In this document: positions 59,371 through 64,000 of the stretch, in pieces | How the letters are laid out: every line of letters begins with the position of its first letter | Position numbering within the stretch: the first letter of the stretch is position 1 | Notes under the pieces: model-generated | Seen by the model: only the letters and a program-made list of their open reading frames with translations | What the model was told of the DNA's origin: nothing | Databases searched by the model: none | Translations under genes and position numbers: made by a program | From: Candidatus Accumulibacter sp. 66-26 | Lineage (GTDB): Bacteria > Pseudomonadota > Gammaproteobacteria > Burkholderiales > Rhodocyclaceae | Direction: 5' to 3' | Length of the DNA: 64,000 bases | NCBI GenBank assembly: GCA_001897745.1 | Contig: MKUH01000043.1 | Coordinates: forward strand, 184,401 to 248,400

Positions 59371-61692
59371 ATGAGCATCGACATGAGCCAGTTCCACCAG
59401 GTCTTCTTCGAGGAGTCGGAGGAGCACCTGGCCGCCATGGAGTCGCTGCTGCTCGAGCTGGACATCGCGCAGCCCGACGCCGAGCAGCTCAACGCCATAT
59501 TCCGCGCGGCGCATTCGATCAAGGGCAGCAGCGGCACCTTCGGTTTCACCGACCTGGCCGAAGTCACGCACATTCTCGAAACCCTGCTCGATCGCCTGCG
59601 CAAGCACGAAACCGCGCTGCGGGCCGACATGGTGGATGCCTTCCTGGAAGCCGGCGACGTGCTGAAGAGCATGCTGGCCGGCCATCGCGGCGGTCCGGCG
59701 GCGGACCCGCAGGCGGTTGCCGCCGTCTGCGCCCGGCTCCGGCAGATGACCGGCGTCGCGGCGCCGGAGCCGTCGGCGGCGGCTCCGGCGGCCGAAGCAG
59801 AGGAAGCCGGCGAAACGGCGGCGGTGCGGGCTTACGACATCGAATTCGTTCCCACCTTGCATGCGACGGACGATCCCGCGATCCTTCCCCGTCTGCTCGA
59901 CGAGCTGCGGACCTACGGCGAGCTGGAAGTCGTCGCGCGCCCGCCCGAAGGCAGCGCGTGTGCGGGGTTCTGGCACCTGCGTTTGCGCACGGAGCGGCCG
60001 CAGGCGGAGTTCGGCGAAGCGGTCGATTTCGTTTCCGAGAGCGACGCCTGGCGCATCCGGGCGTCGGTCGACACCTCCTTCGAGGACGCTGGGGGCGCTT
60101 TCGGCCTGTTCGATGCCGCGCCGGAGGGCGAAGACGACAGCTTCGGCTTCTTCACCGACGCCCCGGGGAGCGCGCCGGCAGCGCCTGCCGATGCGCGCGC
60201 GGGGGCGGCGGAAGACGAGGGCTACGGCTTCTTCGACCCGGTGCAGGTTCCCGATCCGGTGTTGCCGGTCGCCGCGTCCGGCGCCTTCGCCGTCGAGGGC
60301 GAAGGCTTCGGTTTCTTCGCGGCCTTGCCGGAGCCGGCGGCGGCCGCGGCGCTTCCCGTGAGTGCCGGCGAAAAAGGAGAAGAGGGCGAGGGTTTCGGCT
60401 TCTTCGCCCCGCTTCCCGCCGCGGCGCCGGAAGCCGCCCCCGAACCCGTGGCGCCGGTTGTCCCCGCCGATGCGCCGAAGCGGAGCGCCAGGGCCGCGCC
60501 GGCAGCGGCCGGCGAGAGCGCCTCGATCCGTGTCGGCGTGGAGAAGGTCGACCAATTGATCAACCTCGTCGGCGAACTGGTGATCACCCAGGCGATGCTG
60601 CTGCAATGCGCCGAGCGCATGCAGGACGCGGCGCCCGAGCGCCTGCGGCAGGGGCTGACGCAGCTCGAGCGCAATACGCGCGACCTGCAGGAATCGGTGA
60701 TGTCGATCCGCATGCTGCCGATCTCCTTCGTCTTCTCGCGCTTCCCGCGCGTCGTGCACGACCTGTCGGCGCGGCTCGGCAAGCAGGTCGAACTCAAGCT
60801 GCACGGCGAGACGACCGAGCTCGACAAGGGGCTGATCGAACGCATCGCCGACCCCCTGACCCACCTGATCCGCAACAGCCTCGACCACGGCATCGAATCG
60901 CCCGAAGCGCGGGCGGCGGCCGGCAAGAATCCGGTCGGCACGATCACCCTGCGCGCCGCGCATCAGGGCGGCAACATCGTGATCGAGGTCGGCGACGACG
61001 GCGCCGGCCTGAACCGCCAGCGCATCCTCGCCAAGGCGCGCGAGCGCGGCTTCCAGGTCAACGACCAGATGAGCGACCAGGAGGTCTGGGCGCTGATCTT
61101 CGAGGCCGGCTTCTCGACCGCCGAGCAGGTGACCGACGTCTCCGGGCGCGGCGTCGGGATGGACGTCGTGCGCAAGAACATCCAGTCGATGGGCGGCCGC
61201 GTCGAGATCGAAAGCCTCACCGGCGCCGGCACGCGCATGACGGTGCGCCTGCCGCTCACGCTGGCCATCCTCGACGGCATGTCGGTGGCGGTCGGCAGCC
61301 AGACCTACATCCTGCCGCTGTCCAGCGTCATCGAATCGCTGCAGCCGCTCGCCGAGGACGTCAAGACGCTGGCCAACCAGACGCGCGTCATCCGCGTGCG
61401 CGGCGACTACCTGCCGGTCATCGTCTTGCACGAGATCTTCAACATCGCGCCGCTGGCCGCCGGCTTCACGCAGGGCATCATGGTCATCCTCGACGCCGAC
61501 GGCACCAAAGCGGCGCTCTTCGTCGATGCGCTGGTCGGGCAGCATCAGGTCGTGATTAAGAGCCTGGAGAACAACTACCGGCGCGTGGCCGGCGTCTCCG
61601 GGGCGACCATCATGGGCGACGGGCACGTGGCGCTGATCCTCGACGTCCCCGCGCTGATCGGGATGGCGAAAACGGCGCAGCTGGCCGCCTGA
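59371..61692 (+). CDS. cheA: Chemotaxis histidine kinase CheA with repeated FGFF linker
   Basis: The 773-residue kinase has the HPt domain with phospho-His48 (AAHSIKGSSGTFGF), then a second globular part (about 150-240). An Ala/Pro/Glu-rich linker (242-350) carries five FGFF-type motifs at about 242, 257, 284, 312 and 341. The dimerisation domain (about 380-445), the ATPase (SLDHGIESPEARAAAGK, DDGAGLN, GRGVGMDVV) and the CheW-like end (SSVIESLQ) complete the normal layout. It takes receptor signals through CheW and phosphorylates CheY. GGAGGG precedes the ATG. Confidence 0.95.
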   Translation: MSIDMSQFHQVFFEESEEHLAAMESLLLELDIAQPDAEQLNAIFRAAHSIKGSSGTFGFTDLAEVTHILETLLDRLRKHETALRADMVDAFLEAGDVLKSMLAGHRGGPAADPQAVAAVCARLRQMTGVAAPEPSAAAPAAEAEEAGETAAVRAYDIEFVPTLHATDDPAILPRLLDELRTYGELEVVARPPEGSACAGFWHLRLRTERPQAEFGEAVDFVSESDAWRIRASVDTSFEDAGGAFGLFDAAPEGEDDSFGFFTDAPGSAPAAPADARAGAAEDEGYGFFDPVQVPDPVLPVAASGAFAVEGEGFGFFAALPEPAAAAALPVSAGEKGEEGEGFGFFAPLPAAAPEAAPEPVAPVVPADAPKRSARAAPAAAGESASIRVGVEKVDQLINLVGELVITQAMLLQCAERMQDAAPERLRQGLTQLERNTRDLQESVMSIRMLPISFVFSRFPRVVHDLSARLGKQVELKLHGETTELDKGLIERIADPLTHLIRNSLDHGIESPEARAAAGKNPVGTITLRAAHQGGNIVIEVGDDGAGLNRQRILAKARERGFQVNDQMSDQEVWALIFEAGFSTAEQVTDVSGRGVGMDVVRKNIQSMGGRVEIESLTGAGTRMTVRLPLTLAILDGMSVAVGSQTYILPLSSVIESLQPLAEDVKTLANQTRVIRVRGDYLPVIVLHEIFNIAPLAAGFTQGIMVILDADGTKAALFVDALVGQHQVVIKSLENNYRRVAGVSGATIMGDGHVALILDVPALIGMAKTAQLAA

Positions 61693-61809
61693 GGGAAGCG
61701 CCGGTCCGGCGCGCCCGGGAACGGATGGGCACGGGTCCGGGGCGTATCCCCGGCGCAGTCAACGAGTACCGCGAGTACCGCGAGAAGAAAAAAGCGAACG
61801 GAGCAGACG

Positions 61810-62313
61810 ATGGCAAACGCGAATCAAACGGCCGGGGCCGCGCAGGAAGAAGAGCAGGTCGCCAGCGAATACCTGACCTTCACGCTGGGCGACGAGGAGT
61901 ACGCGATCGACATCCTCAAGGTCCAGGAAATCCGCGGCTACGAGCCGCCGACCATGATCGCCAACGCGCCGCCCTTCATCAAGGGCGTCATCAACCTGCG
62001 CGGCACCATCGTGCCGGTGGTCGACATGCGCATCAAGTTCGCTCTCGGCAAGGCCGAGTACACGCCCTTTACCGTGGTGATCATCCTCAACGTCGGCAAG
62101 CGGGTGATCGGCATGGTGGTCGACAGCGTGTCGGACGTGATCCTGCTGTTTCCCGCGCAGATCCGTCCGGCGCCCGATTTTTCGGCGAGCTTCGATACCA
62201 AGTACATCCTCGGGCTGGTCGCGCTCGAACAGCGCATGCTGATCGTCACCGACATCGCCCAGTTGATGACCAGCCGCGACATGGAACTCGTCGACGAAGC
62301 CGCCGACGCCTAG
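61810..62313 (+). CDS. cheW: Chemotaxis coupling protein CheW
   Basis: The 167-residue SH3-like protein has a 20-residue Ala/Glu-rich N-terminus and then the CheW core: [39 protein letters not shown], and [13 protein letters not shown]. It bridges receptors and CheA. It starts 117 bases after cheA, with GGAGC upstream. Confidence 0.95.
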   Translation: MANANQTAGAAQEEEQVASEYLTFTLGDEEYAIDILKVQEIRGYEPPTMIANAPPFIKGVINLRGTIVPVVDMRIKFALGKAEYTPFTVVIILNVGKRVIGMVVDSVSDVILLFPAQIRPAPDFSASFDTKYILGLVALEQRMLIVTDIAQLMTSRDMELVDEAADA

Positions 62314-62337
62314 GAACACCAGCACTGGAGTGACCAA

Positions 62338-64000
62338 ATGCTCAGCTTGAACAATTTCCGCATCGGCAGCCGCCTCGTCTTCCAGGCGCTCGGCATGTTC
62401 TTCTGGTTCGCCGTGCTCGTGCTGGTCGCCATGAGCGCCATGCGCAGCCTGCAGCAGGCGACCGAGACGGTTTTCCGCGAAAAGCTCGAGCCGGGCGCCA
62501 TCGTCCTGCGCATCCAGACGCTGATGACCGAGAATCGCCTGCTCGTCGCCGAAGGCCTGCTGCACGACCCGACCGCGCGCAGCGCGGCCCGCCAGCCGGC
62601 GACGCTCGCGGCCCGGATGGACGCGCTGCTCAAGAACCGCGACGAGATCAGCGAACTGTGGAAGCAGTTCAAGAGCCGCTCGCTCAACGCCGAGGAGGAA
62701 GGGTTGGCGCGCGCCTACGAGCAGGCGCGCGCGGTCTTCGTGCGCGACGGCCTGATGCAGGCGCGCGAGGCGCTGCTCGCCGGCGATTTCGACAAGGCCG
62801 CGGCCGTCAATGCGACGACGCTGCCCGAAGCCTTCGCCAAGGCGGGGCGGGCGGCGGACGACCTGCGCAATTACTATGCAGCGTCCGGCAAGGCGCTGTA
62901 CCAGGATTCGGAGGCGGCCTACCACTCGGCGGTGTGGCTGATGCTGGGCATCGCCCTGCTCGTTTCGGCGCTGATCGCCTTCTTCGCCTTCCTCTTCATC
63001 CGCAGCATCACCCGTCCGCTCGCCGCGGCGGTCGATCTGGCCGGCGCCGTGGCCGACGGCAAGCTCGACAACCCGATCGCCGTCGAAGGTCGTGACGAGG
63101 CCAGCGAACTCTTTTCGGCGCTGAGCAAGATGCAGGGCGACCTGCGCCAGCGCATCGAGAGCGAGCGTCAGGCGGCGAATGCGACGCTGCGCGTGAAGAC
63201 CGCGCTCGACGTCAGCTCGAACTGCGTGATGCTGGCCGATCCCGACGGTAAGGTGATCTACGCCAACGCGGCGCTGCTCGGCATGATGCGCGAGGCCGAG
63301 GCCGACGTGCGCGTGGAGCTGCCGCAGTTCCGCGCCGACGCCATCGTCGGCTCCAACATCGACGTCTATCATCGCAACCCGGCGCACCAGCGGGCCATCC
63401 TGGCCGGGCTGAAGAATCAGCACCGTACCGAAATCGGCATTGGCCGCCGCCGCTTCTCGCTGGTCGCCACGCCGATCGTCGACGAGCACGGCAAGACCTT
63501 GGGCAGCGTCGCCGAGTGGCGCGACCGCACGGCCGAAGTCGAGATCGAGCGCGAGGTGTCCGACGTGATTGCCGCCGCCGTCGCCGGCGATATCAGCCGT
63601 CGTCTCGACACGGCGCGCATGTCGGGTTTCTTCCGCCAGCTCAGCGAAGGGATCAACGCGCTGCTCGAAGCCAATGCCGGCGCCTTCCGGGAGATCGGCG
63701 CCGTTCTCGCGCGCCTGTCGCAGGGCGACCTGACGGCGCGGGTGACGAGCGACTACCGGGGAGCGCTCGGCACCCTGCGCGACGACACCAACACGACGGT
63801 CGATCGCCTGCACGAACTGGTCGTCCAGATCAAGGACTCGACGGACGCGATCAACACGGCGGCGAAAGAGATCGCGACGGGGAACCAGGACCTGTCGGCG
63901 CGCACGGAAGAGCAGGCGAGCAGCCTGGAAGAGACAGCGTCGAGCATGGAAGAGCTGACGGGGACGGTGAAGCAGAACGCCGACAACGCGCGGCAAGCGA
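62338..64000 (+). CDS. Methyl-accepting chemotaxis protein (3' truncated by window end)
   Basis: The frame from ATG 62338 stays open to the window edge. It encodes two membrane helices (about 18-38 and 200-222) around a periplasmic 4-helix-type sensor (about 40-195), and a HAMP-like region after the second helix. A PAS domain (about 285-400) and a second HAMP-like region come next. The signalling domain starts GNQDLSARTEEQASSLEETA with the methylation region, and the last part lies beyond the window. The PAS domain suggests an aerotaxis or redox role, which is inference. It follows cheW by 24 bases. Confidence 0.9.
   Translation, partial: MLSLNNFRIGSRLVFQALGMFFWFAVLVLVAMSAMRSLQQATETVFREKLEPGAIVLRIQTLMTENRLLVAEGLLHDPTARSAARQPATLAARMDALLKNRDEISELWKQFKSRSLNAEEEGLARAYEQARAVFVRDGLMQAREALLAGDFDKAAAVNATTLPEAFAKAGRAADDLRNYYAASGKALYQDSEAAYHSAVWLMLGIALLVSALIAFFAFLFIRSITRPLAAAVDLAGAVADGKLDNPIAVEGRDEASELFSALSKMQGDLRQRIESERQAANATLRVKTALDVSSNCVMLADPDGKVIYANAALLGMMREAEADVRVELPQFRADAIVGSNIDVYHRNPAHQRAILAGLKNQHRTEIGIGRRRFSLVATPIVDEHGKTLGSVAEWRDRTAEVEIEREVSDVIAAAVAGDISRRLDTARMSGFFRQLSEGINALLEANAGAFREIGAVLARLSQGDLTARVTSDYRGALGTLRDDTNTTVDRLHELVVQIKDSTDAINTAAKEIATGNQDLSARTEEQASSLEETASSMEELTGTVKQNADNARQA

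Noticed and set aside
61755..61785. Short direct repeat GAGTACCGC twice before cheW
   Set aside because: Only two imperfect copies in a GC-rich leader, with no sign of a CRISPR array or regulatory repeat.

Overview
The window is about 64 kb of GC-rich chromosomal DNA. Every gene type and gene order points to a betaproteobacterium, most likely of the Rhodocyclales (relatives of Azospira, Dechloromonas and Azonexus). The main evidence is a complete cbb3 oxidase locus with FNR-type sites, a pilE-fimT-pilV-pilW-pilX-pilY1 minor-pilin operon, the ribF-ileS-lspA-fkpB-ispH order, and dense cyclic-di-GMP and chemotaxis genes. I saw no insertion sequence, prophage, CRISPR array or rRNA. One tRNA gene, tRNA-Thr(CGU), is present.

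Layout: 1-4071 (+) holds the end of a Rieske-type oxygenase, an EamA transporter, a SpoIIAA-like protein coupled to a sulfurtransferase, a small cationic secreted protein and a Yip1-like membrane protein. 4081-7634 (-) is a fadH-tetR-hydrolase operon. 7830-11972 (-) is a flavoprotein, ThDP-enzyme and Crp-type regulator operon. 12208-14831 (-) is a DUF1631 gene behind a cyclic-di-GMP-I (GEMM) riboswitch. 14915-17940 holds queG facing tsaE-amiC. 17999-27070 (-) holds the tRNA and the minor-pilin operon, which ends in a TonB-like gene. 27185-33383 (-) is ribF-ileS-lspA-molybdopterin oxidoreductase-fkpB-ispH. 33477-34782 holds two single genes.

34862-43277 (+) is the microaerobic respiration locus: ccoI, ccoS, ccoN, ccoO, ccoQ, ccoP, ccoG, ccoH and a DUF3149 peptide. 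Its 333-base ccoS-ccoN gap contains two FNR boxes with class II spacing to -10 boxes. The second box drives ccoN. The first appears to drive a roughly 95-nt transcript ending at an intrinsic terminator, which makes it a candidate FNR-activated small RNA.

43567-51239 (+) is a tightly packed signalling operon, mostly joined by stop/start overlaps. It encodes a PAS-GGDEF-EAL-REC-PAS protein, a 107-residue protein, an HDOD protein, a hemerythrin-PAS histidine kinase, a REC/HD-GYP phosphodiesterase and a REC protein. I infer that it links oxygen or redox sensing to cyclic-di-GMP turnover. After an HNH nuclease, a TonB-family protein, a NUDIX hydrolase and an HDOD-REC-GGDEF protein comes a motility operon, 55822-64000 (+): motA, motB, an MCP-like protein, cheY, cheA, cheW and an MCP cut off by the window end. 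Read together, the riboswitch-controlled DUF1631 gene, the cyclic-di-GMP enzymes, type IV pili, flagellar motor and FNR-controlled oxidase suggest a cell that adjusts surface and motility behaviour to oxygen.
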